NCBI GenBank assembly: GCA_947455605.1
Contig: CANGOX010000002.1
Location: 1 to 64,000 of the forward strand
Length of the DNA stretch: 64,000 bases
Direction: 5' to 3'
Source of the DNA: Chitinophagaceae bacterium
GTDB lineage: Bacteria; Bacteroidota; Bacteroidia; Chitinophagales; Chitinophagaceae
Position 1 is the stretch's first letter. Each line of letters opens with the position of its first letter. Below, one piece after another: positions 1-8,305 of this stretch. The notes under the pieces are model-generated. The model saw only the letters and a list, made by a program, of their open reading frames with translations. It had not been told where the DNA came from and made no database searches. The position numbers were made by a program, and so were the translations under genes.

Positions 1-1656
1 CAGCATAGAAGGTACGTGTTCATATCCAAAACCGCAATCCATTTTCCAGGCAGGCGATTGTTTTTCCCTTGAAGTGTGGAATGCCACAATGGTATCGTTC
101 ATGGTCTTGCCATATACAAAGCGCCCATCTGCCGAAATACCGATGGATTCCCGCACCGTTGATTCATTATTTCTCCATAGGGTAGTACCTTTTTCAAAAT
201 CGATAGCCGTAAGGTAACGGTCGGGAGCTACAATATACACCACATCATCTTTGATCACAGGGATACAGGCTGCCGGTGAAAAATTGCGCACCGCAGACCC
301 ATTATTCCATTTCCAGTTAAGCTTACCATCTAAAGTATTGAGCGAATAAAGGTTCCGGTCCCAGGCACCAAAGAGGATACTTCCTTTGTAAAGAACCGGT
401 GTGCTCACAACGGGCCCATCCAGTTCATCAAAATTCCATATTTCTTTACCTGAACCCAGATCAATTGCCCTGAAATGATGGTCGCTGCCACCTATATAAA
501 CCGTATTATGATCTATTAAAGGGCAACCCAACACGGCTGCACCTGTTTTGAATTGCCAGATCAGCTTTCCTTTATCTGCCGATAAACAATAGATATTACC
601 ATCACCAGAACCTAATACCAGTTGATTGCCACTTACGGCGGGCGAAGAATAAATAGCATTACCTGTACTGAACGACCATTGTTTCTTTCCGTCTGATAGA
701 GAAAGCGCATCAATCCTGCCAATACTATTCCCGAAAATAACCAGCTTGCCGGCTACTGCAGGTGTAGAGATCACATTGGCATCCGATGCATAGGTCCAGC
801 TATGTTTTACATTGGGGAAACTATCATTTACTGCATAAGAAGGCCTTGGATAGGTTTTGGTAAGATCATAATGCTGCTGCGCGAGTGGAATACCGGCCCA
901 TGTTTTTTTAGTAGTAATACCGGGGGTTCTTTCAGAGAAGAGCATGGAATCTGTTCGAACATCCACCAGGTTATATCCACCATAAGCCGCTTTGGCGCGT
1001 AGATTGGAGCGGCCCATTACCGCTGGGATCCCCTCAAAATTCAATGTATGGTTATTATGTCCATGCCCGCAGAGTACGGCAAGGGTATTGTGTTTTTTTA
1101 AACGATCAATGGCTTCATACCAGTTATCAAGCTCCTTATCAAGCGGGTAATGATTTAAAAAAACAATAGGTTTTTCAGGATCTATCTTTTTCAGTTCCCC
1201 ATCCAGCCAAACAACTGCATCACGTGGAATATGCCCATCACTCATCCGTACATAGGGCCCGGAAGCACAACCGAGAAATGTAATGCCATTGTACTCGAAG
1301 ATGAATTTATCGTTGCCGAATAGTTTACCAAAGCTTACACCACCACTTTCGCTCCAGCCGCTATCATGATTACCCGGAATAATATAATAGGGAACTTTCA
1401 GCTCACCCAGGATCTCTTTGGCCAGTTTGATCTCCGCATCAGTACCCAGTTCTGTAATATCGCCGGTGATCACCACAAATGCGATATCTGTCATCTGGTT
1501 GATATCAGCTACCGTTCTCCGCAGATCTTCTTCCGCTCCGCCATTGGGTGAGCCAATATGCGTATCGGAAAGGAAGGCAAAACGAAACGGTTTCCATTGG
1601 GCCCGGGTGCTGAGTACACTAAATAGCAGAAGCAATAAAAGAGAATACCGTTTCAT
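1..1656 (-). CDS. Metallophosphoesterase fused to PQQ-like beta-propeller (3' end outside window)
   Basis: The reading frame starts at an ATG at 1654-1656 and stays open for 552 codons to the left edge, so the C-terminus is missing. Residues 1-19 form a signal peptide. The first half is a calcineurin-like phosphoesterase: D31 and H33 in SDTHIG, a GD pair at 65-66, GNHD at 95-98, and later NHYP and GHGHNNH, which together supply the usual two-metal ligands. The second half, from about residue 265, has PQQ/YWTD-like blades with recurrent G-x-x-x-W units (KKQWSF, GKLIWQF, GKEIWNF, GKLNWKW). The fusion suggests an exported phosphatase with a propeller for substrate or surface binding. The substrate is unknown. 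Confidence 0.88.
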   Translation of the reverse strand, partial: MKRYSLLLLLLFSVLSTRAQWKPFRFAFLSDTHIGSPNGGAEEDLRRTVADINQMTDIAFVVITGDITELGTDAEIKLAKEILGELKVPYYIIPGNHDSGWSESGGVSFGKLFGNDKFIFEYNGITFLGCASGPYVRMSDGHIPRDAVVWLDGELKKIDPEKPIVFLNHYPLDKELDNWYEAIDRLKKHNTLAVLCGHGHNNHTLNFEGIPAVMGRSNLRAKAAYGGYNLVDVRTDSMLFSERTPGITTKKTWAGIPLAQQHYDLTKTYPRPSYAVNDSFPNVKHSWTYASDANVISTPAVAGKLVIFGNSIGRIDALSLSDGKKQWSFSTGNAIYSSPAVSGNQLVLGSGDGNIYCLSADKGKLIWQFKTGAAVLGCPLIDHNTVYIGGSDHHFRAIDLGSGKEIWNFDELDGPVVSTPVLYKGSILFGAWDRNLYSLNTLDGKLNWKWNNGSAVRNFSPAACIPVIKDDVVYIVAPDRYLTAIDFEKGTTLWRNNESTVRESIGISADGRFVYGKTMNDTIVAFHTSREKQSPAWKMDCGFGYEHVPSML

Positions 1657-1674
1657 GCAGGGAAGTTAGGGAGG

Positions 1675-1739
1675 ATTAGCGGATTGCGGATTAACGAATT
1701 GGCGGATTTTATTAATCCGTTAATCCGCAATCCGCTAAT
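1675..1739. repeat. Intergenic iterated inverted repeat, ATCCG family
   Basis: Two 22-base arms (1675-1696 and 1718-1739) are perfect reverse complements, and each is built from the word GCGGATT/AATCCGC repeated with small changes. Related text lies at 32507-32649, 43208-43270, 43769-43803 and 45630-45654. The hairpin sits between the start of the phosphoesterase gene and the start of the next gene, so here it is not simply a terminator. Confidence 0.85.
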
Positions 1740-1770
1740 TCGTTTATGATTATTGAACTAATTTTAGGGT

Positions 1771-2130
1771 ATGAAAAAGACCGTTGTTTTAGGGGCATCA
1801 GATAATCCGGTAAGGTATAGTTATCTGGCCGTGGAAAAATTGAACCGGTATGGGCACCCGGTGGTTGCGATTGGTAAAAAAGAGGGATTGATAGGCGCTA
1901 CACATATTATTACAGAACATCCTGATGAAAAAGGAGTGGATACGGTAACCCTTTACCTGAATCCGCAATTGCAGAAGGCATATTATGATTATATCCTTTC
2001 ATTACATCCTAAACGTATTGTGTTTAATCCGGGTACTGAGAATGAAGAGTTATATGATCTGGCAAAGAAGAATGGAATAGAACCGATGGAAGCCTGTACC
2101 TTGGTTTTGTTGGGAACAGGGCAGTATTAG
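1771..2130 (+). CDS. CoA-binding domain protein (CoA_binding_2 family)
   Basis: A 119-residue protein that is a single Rossmann-type fold. The N-terminus KKTVVLGASDNPVRYSY is the nucleotide-binding loop of the YccU-like CoA-binding family, and the C-terminal part (RIVFNPGTENEEL ... GIEPMEACTLVLL) matches the family's second half. The length is normal for this family. The family is thought to bind CoA or acyl-CoA, but no enzymatic activity is established. It lies 46 bases upstream of a co-directional membrane methyltransferase, so the two may be co-transcribed. Confidence 0.85.
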   Translation: MKKTVVLGASDNPVRYSYLAVEKLNRYGHPVVAIGKKEGLIGATHIITEHPDEKGVDTVTLYLNPQLQKAYYDYILSLHPKRIVFNPGTENEELYDLAKKNGIEPMEACTLVLLGTGQY

Positions 2131-2176
2131 TATCATGATTGTTGGTCATAAGACCAACAACGGCTAAAAAGTTATC

Positions 2177-2776
2177 ATGCATTTCATTTCTTACATACCG
2201 CTAATCATTGCCTGGCTGATTTTTGGATTATCGCATTCTTTCCTGGCATCGGGTTTCGTAAAGCAGGCGGCTATAAAAATAATGAATGGGTCTTATAAGT
2301 ATTACCGTTTCCTGTATTCCGTTTTTGCAACACTGTTATTGATCATAGTAGTAGATATACATGTGTCAACGGTTTCTTTACCTGTCTGGCAACCTTTGTT
2401 GGTTGAAAAGATCATTGCCATAATGCTGATCATTGCCGGTCTTGCCATCATGATCGCCTGCACTAAAAAATATTTTATGGACCTGAGCGGAATTGATGCC
2501 ATACTGGGTAAATCAGCCCCGCTTGTTTTACAAACCAAGGGCATGCATACCTATGTTCGCCATCCTTTATACACGGGCACTCTTCTTTTTGTATGGGCGG
2601 TCTATTTATATGCCCCTTACTGGAATAACCTGATCAGTTGTATTTGTATTACATTATATACTTTGATAGGAATGTATTTTGAGGAGAAGAAACTGGTGGT
2701 GGAATATGGTGATGCTTATGTGGAATACCAAAAGCAGGTGCCGGCCTTATTGCCTCTTAAGTATGGAAGGGTATAA
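2177..2776 (+). CDS. Integral membrane methyltransferase, isoprenylcysteine methyltransferase/NnrU/MddA-like
   Basis: A 199-residue protein with about five hydrophobic segments. The C-terminal half carries the hallmark of the isoprenylcysteine carboxyl methyltransferase-like superfamily: YVRHPLYTG (RHP at 128-130), then an EE pair, YGDAYVEYQKQVPALLP and a basic tail. These residues bind S-adenosylmethionine. Relatives include NnrU-type proteins and MddA methanethiol methyltransferase. The substrate cannot be read from sequence. A hairpin with a T-tract follows the stop. Confidence 0.75.
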   Translation: MHFISYIPLIIAWLIFGLSHSFLASGFVKQAAIKIMNGSYKYYRFLYSVFATLLLIIVVDIHVSTVSLPVWQPLLVEKIIAIMLIIAGLAIMIACTKKYFMDLSGIDAILGKSAPLVLQTKGMHTYVRHPLYTGTLLFVWAVYLYAPYWNNLISCICITLYTLIGMYFEEKKLVVEYGDAYVEYQKQVPALLPLKYGRV

Positions 2777-2778
2777 AT

Positions 2779-2816
2779 AAAAAGTGCAGAGCATTACTGC
2801 CTAGCACTTTTTTGCT
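2779..2816. terminator. Probable bidirectional terminator
   Basis: Arms AAAAAGTGC (2779-2787) and GCACTTTTT (2804-2812) pair perfectly and end in a T-run. The hairpin lies between two convergent genes, the membrane methyltransferase (+) and the cytochrome c (-), so it could serve both. Confidence 0.65.
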
Positions 2817-2861
2817 TGTTTACTTTTACTATTTTTTTTCAGATACCTTATTAAGCGAATC

Positions 2862-3296
2862 TTATTTTGCAAATGTTCTGAGAAAATTGACCAGATCTCC
2901 CGGACTGCGTGTTTTTCCAAAACTACCTTCTATTACATCGTCATTATCAGGGATCCTGTTTTTAAATCCAGGCATGTCTTTATGGCCAAAATAGATTTTA
3001 TACAATAAAGCGCCATCTGTTTGTTTTTGAAATGCAGGTGAAGTAAAGTCAGATGGTATACTGTTAAGGCTAACTGATTTTTTACCGTCGCCTTTACCTT
3101 TTACTCCATGACAGTTTGTACAGTGGCTGCTGTATATCTCATTTCCATTCTTAACTGAAACGGGATCAGCAATAACCGGATTTTTCATTTTCTCATATTT
3201 CTCCGGAACTTTCCAAACATCCTGCTGAGGTAAGATAAATGCATAGGCGGTTATGGTAAATGCAACAACAGCCAGTACTACAACTATGTTTTTCAT
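2862..3296 (-). CDS. Exported class I cytochrome c
   Basis: A 144-residue protein with an N-terminal hydrophobic export signal or anchor (residues 4-22) and one haem-attachment motif CTNCH (C59, C62, H63). The likely axial methionine is M108 in HKDMPGF. Only one haem site is present, so this is a small monohaem electron carrier located outside the cytoplasmic membrane. It has no adjacent oxidase genes and is flanked upstream by a 1 kb AT-rich gap. A good Bacteroidota -7 box (TACTTTTG) lies about 40 bases upstream of the start, which suggests its own promoter. Confidence 0.9.
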   Translation of the reverse strand: MKNIVVVLAVVAFTITAYAFILPQQDVWKVPEKYEKMKNPVIADPVSVKNGNEIYSSHCTNCHGVKGKGDGKKSVSLNSIPSDFTSPAFQKQTDGALLYKIYFGHKDMPGFKNRIPDNDDVIEGSFGKTRSPGDLVNFLRTFAK

Positions 3297-3337
3297 AAAA
3301 TTATATTTAATAAATAATAAATAATTATTTATGTTGA

Positions 3338-3345
3338 CAAAAGTA
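3338..3345 (-). promoter_or_regulatory. Putative -7 box of the cytochrome c gene
   Basis: On the minus strand the bases read TACTTTTG, an exact match to the Bacteroidota -7 consensus TAnnTTTG. It lies 41 bases before the ATG. No clear TTTG lies 19-20 bases upstream (only a TTC-rich stretch), so only one of the two elements is convincing. Confidence 0.5.
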
Positions 3346-4268
3346 AATTGAAAAGAAGCGAAGAATCTATGACTTATATCAGGATTCTGAAAGTGAGTAT
3401 AATATTATCTGCAATTAGCAGCACGAAAAAATTGGCAAGCGCATTACTGTTTAAACATCAGCGGTTCAACAATGTGTTGCAAATAAAATATTCACTCAAT
3501 CTTCAATTACGCTATTGTTTGTTGTCTGACGCATAATACGATCTTCCACTTCATCATTCATTATTCCTTGTTCAATATTCAATATTCTTTCACCTTCCAC
3601 AGTTGTTGGAAGCCTGACCAATTACCACTACCCACGAAAATGCAAAATCCTTCCAAACGTATCAAAACCGGTTTCAAAGAAACGGGCATTACGGCAATAA
3701 TATTTTTCAGGAAAATCAGTTAACCTCCATTTTTCATAGATTGTATTAATATGAACTTAATTCGTTAGTTGAAGTAATACTCTTTTAGAATAGATGTTTA
3801 TATTCTATGCATTCCATTCCTGTAACAAGTATTTTCTGTCAGATACTGTAATTTTTAAATAGTTAGGTAACGGGTCTTTATTCATTTTCAGCCTTTGATC
3901 TTTTTTTACATCATTTTCAAGTTTTCTTGATAGCTGTTTTAAGTGTTGATTTTTCAATGTTCCGTTCAATTTTTAATATCGGTAATGCTGAAAAAATAAA
4001 AAAGTAAATAATTAATTATTTTTATTGTGAGTAGCTAATTAGCTATATAAGAATCAAATAATTTCTAAAGAAAACTGTGGTTTATACTACACAAATAAGT
4101 TCCTTTTTTATTGAAATGCACACTATTATTGGATGAATCCTGTAGTTGGTTTATTACAATAGCTAAAACTCTAAAACTCAATGTATATAAGACTTGTAGC
4201 ATTTTAGCTATATTTTAATTCCTTTTTAATTTTCAAAAAATATCAAAAGAAAAAATTTTAAAAAATAA
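3346..4268. other. AT-rich intergenic region with no recognisable gene
   Basis: About 0.9 kb without a convincing reading frame on either strand. The base composition is clearly more AT-rich than in the flanking genes, rising towards 4200-4300. It contains one copy of the CCTTGTTCAATATTC repeat (3566-3580), a short palindrome TTCCACAGTTGTTGGAA near 3594-3610, and a 12-base palindrome AGCTAATTAGCT (4033-4044). No tRNA-like or known RNA motif was seen. Confidence 0.6.
3566..3592. repeat. Intergenic iterated repeat, TTCAATATT family
   Basis: The text CCTTGTTCAATATTC (3566-3580) followed by a second AATATTC. The same 15 bases recur exactly at 5784-5798 and, inverted, at 43183-43197. Confidence 0.75.
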
Positions 4269-4300
4269 TTTAAAAAGTAATATTAATGATGATAGATTTG
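4269..4300 (+). promoter_or_regulatory. Putative Bacteroidota-type promoter of the AT-rich lipoprotein gene
   Basis: A TTTA (4269-4272), a 20-base spacer and TAGATTTG (4293-4300, an exact TAnnTTTG) precede the lipoprotein start by 50 bases. The -33 element deviates by one base from TTTG. Confidence 0.55.
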
Positions 4301-4350
4301 AGATGACATATTTATAGTATCCAATTATCTAACCCTTAAAACATTTCAAA

Positions 4351-5121
4351 ATGAGTAAACGAAATTTTCTAAGATTAACAACAATTGTACTTTCTTTTGG
4401 GCTCTTGTTATTCTTAGGTTGCCGCAAAAGTTATTCTCCATCGGTGGAAGATATCAACACCAATCTAAATGTGGAGTCTTATTCAAAGTCTTTAATGAGT
4501 GATACAAACTTTTCTAAATTTGTAAATGACTTTTCTACAGCGTTAATAAATCTTAGAGGTATTAGTGCTTTTGATAATTCTTCACCAACAGGAGGTGTTT
4601 CTGTATCTGATGTTTCTTTGGCGGAATCATATAAGAAAGATATTTCAAAATCTATTGCAATATTTGCATCAAAAAATCCCCGGTTCTTTTATCTAAGTAA
4701 AGAAAATAGGGAAGCCGTTTTTGCATACATTGAATCGAATGTTACAAACTCTGACTTTCAAAATAATAATAGAGAGATTGTTACACCACTATTACTGGTG
4801 AATGATAAACTTGTTGATAGAATATACAACTCTCGAAATAGTAATATTTCAGTAAATTCATTAAATTCGAGAAGTGGTAAACAAACAGTAAACAAACTGA
4901 CCACTAACTATGTAATTGGTTGTGCTCTTGCCGCTATCGGTGGTGCTTTATTATCATATGGGGATGCTATCAATGATATTAAGTACGTTATGACACAAGG
5001 ATTTACTGGTATGGCTTTAGTTAATATGGCTATAGATATTTTAGGTGCGGCTTCTCCTTGGTGGAAAGTGGCTGGTATTGCACTTGGTTTTGGAGGTTGT
5101 CTATTAACTGCTATTGATTAA
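4351..5121 (+). CDS. Lipoprotein with bacteriocin-like glycine-rich hydrophobic C-terminus
   Basis: A 256-residue protein with a lipoprotein signal: a hydrophobic stretch ending in LFLGC with the lipidation cysteine at C24. Residues 25-180 are polar and Ser/Asn-rich with no recognised domain. The last 70 residues change character: two helix-like hydrophobic, Gly/Ala-rich segments (VIGCALAAIGGALLSYG and VAGIALGFGGCLLTAI), with one cysteine in each. This layout resembles precursors of unmodified or circular bacteriocins and the halocin C8-like group, but that is a resemblance of pattern only. Codon use is AT-rich, unlike the genes beyond 5800, which suggests acquisition. It is followed by a small membrane protein after 16 bases. 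Confidence 0.7.
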   Translation: MSKRNFLRLTTIVLSFGLLLFLGCRKSYSPSVEDINTNLNVESYSKSLMSDTNFSKFVNDFSTALINLRGISAFDNSSPTGGVSVSDVSLAESYKKDISKSIAIFASKNPRFFYLSKENREAVFAYIESNVTNSDFQNNNREIVTPLLLVNDKLVDRIYNSRNSNISVNSLNSRSGKQTVNKLTTNYVIGCALAAIGGALLSYGDAINDIKYVMTQGFTGMALVNMAIDILGAASPWWKVAGIALGFGGCLLTAID

Positions 5122-5137
5122 ATTTGAAATTAAGATT

Positions 5138-5476
5138 ATGGAACAAACAATTAAACGAAAAAATTCTTCAAATTTATATTTCTTTATATATCTGATTGCA
5201 GGTTATGGTATTGTGTTTACAAATAATATTTATATTTTTTGTGCTCTGCTATTAGCCATCATTCTAAAATTTGGGTTCAGTATAAAGAATGGAATTTCTA
5301 TAATTCAAGAATGGAGTAGACGAAAATCAGAATTTAACACCTTGGATTTTAAAACACAACGACAATCAAGAAATGTTTTAGTATTTACATATTCTGTGAT
5401 GATTTTATCATTTCTTCTAATTGTAAGTCTATTGGCTTTTAGATACAACTTCTGGTCAAGTTACCTGGTGAAGTAA
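5138..5476 (+). CDS. Small integral membrane protein, unknown function
   Basis: I place the start at the ATG at 5138 (MEQTIKRKN, 112 residues) rather than a TTG eight codons earlier, which would overlap the upstream gene. There are about three or four hydrophobic segments: two close together in the N-terminal half (residues 13-45) and one near the C-terminus (about 84-104). Between them is a charged loop (EWSRRKSEFNTLDFKTQRQSR). The gene shares the AT-rich composition of the lipoprotein gene just upstream and ends in a good terminator, so the two form a compact unit. A membrane partner or immunity-type role is conceivable but unproven. Confidence 0.7.
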   Translation: MEQTIKRKNSSNLYFFIYLIAGYGIVFTNNIYIFCALLLAIILKFGFSIKNGISIIQEWSRRKSEFNTLDFKTQRQSRNVLVFTYSVMILSFLLIVSLLAFRYNFWSSYLVK

Positions 5477-5548
5477 TTTGATATGATATTATTTGATTTA
5501 TAGTTGGCTCCCATTTCTATTCTTTTTCTTACAAATTTAAATTTTACC

Positions 5549-5575
5549 GCCCCATTTCTATGGGGCCGGTTTTTT
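5549..5575 (+). terminator. Rho-independent terminator of the lipoprotein/membrane-protein pair
   Basis: Arms GCCCCAT (5549-5555) and ATGGGGC (5560-5566) with a TTCT loop, followed by CGG and then six T residues. This is a GC-rich stem in an otherwise AT-rich region. Confidence 0.85.
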
Positions 5576-5599
5576 ATTAATGTGAAACTAATTATTACA

Positions 5600-5758
5600 T
5601 TAGGTTACCAGTTTATAAATATCAATAGACTCTTGATTAATAAAACGTTTATAAACTTTAAGTGACCTTTCATCTAATTTATTATCAATGAATCTGGAGG
5701 CAGAGGCTGAACAATATTCTTCAGTTATAGCAAAAGGTGGCACTTTTTCGCTTTTGCC
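5600..5758 (-). pseudogene. Probable remnant of a small protein gene
   Basis: Fifty-two codons are open from just after a stop codon to a TAA at 5600-5602, with protein-like composition (VPPFAITEEYCSASASR, then FIDNKLDERSLKVYKRF). There is no ATG at the 5' end. A neighbouring frame upstream (VDRGIVGKAKAKK) reads into the same region, as if a frameshift separates the two parts. I do not recognise the family. It may be a decayed gene or chance. Confidence 0.3.
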
Positions 5759-5783
5759 TTACCAACAATACCTCTGTCAACTT

Positions 5784-5798
5784 CCTTGTTCAATATTC
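5784..5798. repeat. TTCAATATT-family repeat abutting the comM stop
   Basis: CCTTGTTCAATATTC, identical to 3566-3580 and to the inverse of 43183-43197. It ends three bases beyond the comM stop codon (5801-5803). Confidence 0.75.
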
Positions 5799-5800
5799 CC

Positions 5801-7342
5801 TCATCCTGCCCAACCTTCTCGGTCAAGACTCCTGTAATGAATCGCCTCCGCCAAATGCTCTGGTTTAATATCCTCACTACCTGATAGGTCTGCAATGGTT
5901 CTGCTTACTTTCAATATTCTGTCGTAAGCTCTTGCACTTAGGTTTAATCTTTCCATTGCTTTCTTCAAAAGACTTTCGCCTGCAGAATTGATTACACAAA
6001 TTTCTTGCAATATTTTACTGCTCATTTGTGCATTCGCATAAATACCGGTTTGTTCTTTGTAACGTTCTGCCTGTATGTCACGGGCTTTGATCACACGTTC
6101 TCTGATCACTGCAGAAGCTTCTCCATTTTGCTGGGCACTTAATTCACTGAAGGCAACCGGGGTTACTTCTACATGCAGATCAATTCTGTCTAATAAAGGA
6201 CCGGATACTTTGTTCAGGTATTTCTGTACAGCACCCGGTGGACAGGTACATTCTTTTTCAGGATGATTATAATATCCGCAGGCACAGGGATTCATAGACG
6301 CGATCAACATAAAATTGGCAGGAAAATCTAAAGCCATTTTTGCCCGGGAGATGGTTACGCGTCTTTCTTCCATAGGCTGGCGCATTACTTCGAGAACGGT
6401 TCGTTTAAACTCTGGTAGTTCATCTAAAAATAAAACACCATTATGTGCTAAAGAAATTTCACCGGGTTGTGGTGTGCCGCCGCCGCCCACTAAAGCCACA
6501 TCAGAAATAGTATGGTGTGGCGATCTGAAAGGACGCTTATTGATCAAGGCACTGTTCTCAGGCATTTTACCGGCTACACTATGGATCTTTGTTGTTTCCA
6601 ATGCTTCCTGTAAACTCAATGGCGGGAGTATAGTGGGTAAACGTTTAGCCAACATGGTTTTTCCTGCACCGGGTGGTCCAATTAGTATGGCATTATGCCC
6701 CCCTGCAGCCGCGATCTCCATGGCGCGTTTTATATTTTCCTGGCCTTTTACTTCACTGAAATCAATATCAAAATCGTATTGGTTGCCGAAAAACTCTTCA
6801 CGTGTATTTACCACAACGGGTTCTAATGAAGATTCATCTGCAAAAAAAGAAACCACATCATTCAGATGTTCCACTCCATATACATCTAGGTTATTCACCA
6901 TACCTGCTTCTCTCGCATTGGCTAGGGGAACGATCAATCCCCTGAACCCTTCCTTACGTGCTTGAATGGCAATGGGTAATGCTCCTTTGATAGGTTGCAC
7001 GGTTCCATCTAAGCTTAGCTCACCCATGATCACAAAATCTTTTAACCGCTGTGGTTCTTCCAACTGTTCACTGGCACCCAGTATACCAATGGCAATAGGA
7101 AGATCAAAAGCAGAACCTGTTTTACGGATATCTGCCGGTGCCAGGTTTACCACCAGTTTGGTGCGGGGCATATAAAAGTTATTGGTCTTGATGGCACTTT
7201 CTGTGCGTTGCAGACTTTCGCGTATAGCGTTATCGGGCAGCCCAACAATGGAGTAAGACTGGCCTGCACTTACGTTTACTTCAATCGTGATAGAAATGGC
7301 TTCTACGCCATACACGGCGCTGCCAAAAGTTTTCACCAGCAT
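5801..7342 (-). CDS. comM: YifB/ComM family Mg-chelatase-like AAA+ ATPase
   Basis: A 513-residue protein, the full length for the ComM/YifB family. The N-terminal Lon-like ChlI domain begins MLVKTFGSAVYGVEA. The central AAA+ domain has Walker A GPPGAGKT (222-229) and Walker B VLFLDELP (303-310). A cysteine cluster (CACGYYNH...CTCPPGAVQ) and a C-terminal Mg_chelatase_C region follow (LSARAYDRILKVSRTIADL). In other bacteria ComM is a hexameric helicase that drives branch migration when transformed DNA is integrated, so this gene hints at natural transformation. It is a single gene on its strand, with an intergenic repeat directly after the stop codon. Confidence 0.95.
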   Translation of the reverse strand: MLVKTFGSAVYGVEAISITIEVNVSAGQSYSIVGLPDNAIRESLQRTESAIKTNNFYMPRTKLVVNLAPADIRKTGSAFDLPIAIGILGASEQLEEPQRLKDFVIMGELSLDGTVQPIKGALPIAIQARKEGFRGLIVPLANAREAGMVNNLDVYGVEHLNDVVSFFADESSLEPVVVNTREEFFGNQYDFDIDFSEVKGQENIKRAMEIAAAGGHNAILIGPPGAGKTMLAKRLPTILPPLSLQEALETTKIHSVAGKMPENSALINKRPFRSPHHTISDVALVGGGGTPQPGEISLAHNGVLFLDELPEFKRTVLEVMRQPMEERRVTISRAKMALDFPANFMLIASMNPCACGYYNHPEKECTCPPGAVQKYLNKVSGPLLDRIDLHVEVTPVAFSELSAQQNGEASAVIRERVIKARDIQAERYKEQTGIYANAQMSSKILQEICVINSAGESLLKKAMERLNLSARAYDRILKVSRTIADLSGSEDIKPEHLAEAIHYRSLDREGWAG

Positions 7343-7525
7343 ACTTACCTGTTTTCTTTACTGCAAACCATATGCGTGGTCTGTTTGCAGCTACGCTTTA
7401 TAATAGTGGCAATTTGTGTAAGGGGATTACATTCGAAAAGCTGCCAATTACAAGCGAAAGATAAGGCTATGCCGGATCTTGAAATAGCGTATTTATACCT
7501 GATTTTAGATGGGTCTTTTCAAAAA

Positions 7526-8299
7526 TCAGTTCCACTGAATCGCAAAATACAAACAAGGTGTTTTGCCTACATTGGTCAGGTTATGGGGTATCATAGAAGA
7601 TAAGTAAACCACATCACTGCCATTGGCTTTGGGATGTTCGTTGGCGATCGACATTTCTGCATTGCCATCGAGCATCAATATGATCTCTTCGTTCTTATGG
7701 GTATGGGGTGGGTGACTGTTAAACCCTTCATTCAGTTGGGTTACATGTATATCAAATCTGTTCAACATAGTGGTTTGTCTATCGAATAACTGACGGGTAC
7801 TTCCCTTGTCTGTTTTCTTAACCACCATATCATTCCAGTTCATCACAAAAGAGGCACCGGCATTTTTACCTCTCTCGGCATTGGAAGCCTGTATTGACCG
7901 GTAATTCATTTCATAATATTCTGCATCGGCATCTGTGTTATTGGTGATACTGATTTTATCGCCCGGCAAAACCACCATAATGGAGCCTCTGTCTAACAAC
8001 GATACCTGGTTGTTGAGGTTTACAGAAACCGGCCCTTTCTTAATAATAAAAAAACGTTCATATCCACTGGCATCGGCTTTGTACGTGATGGATTTTCCTT
8101 TATGTAAATTGATGCCGTTCAACTGGTGCAAAGAGAGAATAGCTCCTGACCCTGAAAACATTTTTTTAGTCTGGGATGTTTTTCCTGCAGAGCTTATCAC
8201 ACTATTATCCCAACTATATACTTTGGCAACTACAGTGTCTGATTGTGCAGCAGAAGCGAAACCAAACAGTAATCCGATAATCATTCCTTTAAACTTCAT
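7526..8299 (-). CDS. Exported bicupin protein
   Basis: A 257-residue protein with a short signal peptide (residues 1-19) and two cupin barrels. The first (about 60-125) lacks a clear histidine set. The second (about 180-257) carries SHPPHTHKNEE with HxH and a downstream glutamate, a typical metal site, and ends with SSMIPHNLTNVG, which supplies the last histidine. Double cupins with one working site occur in ureidoglycine aminohydrolase-like and oxygenase-like proteins, but the export signal and the lack of purine catabolic neighbours argue against naming it. It starts six bases before the end of the co-directional DUF3179 gene upstream (8306), so the two probably form an operon. Confidence 0.8.
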   Translation of the reverse strand: MKFKGMIIGLLFGFASAAQSDTVVAKVYSWDNSVISSAGKTSQTKKMFSGSGAILSLHQLNGINLHKGKSITYKADASGYERFFIIKKGPVSVNLNNQVSLLDRGSIMVVLPGDKISITNNTDADAEYYEMNYRSIQASNAERGKNAGASFVMNWNDMVVKKTDKGSTRQLFDRQTTMLNRFDIHVTQLNEGFNSHPPHTHKNEEIILMLDGNAEMSIANEHPKANGSDVVYLSSMIPHNLTNVGKTPCLYFAIQWN

Positions 8300-8305
8300 A
8301 CGATA

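Noticed and set aside
3348-3536. 62-codon frame downstream of the cytochrome gene
   Set aside because: It begins with TTG, has no plausible start signal and shows no protein-like pattern in an AT-rich gap.
6315-6965. Long open frame on the plus strand opposite comM
   Set aside because: It is the antisense of a strongly conserved ATPase coding region. The translated text has no family features, and the open frame comes from codon bias of the true gene.
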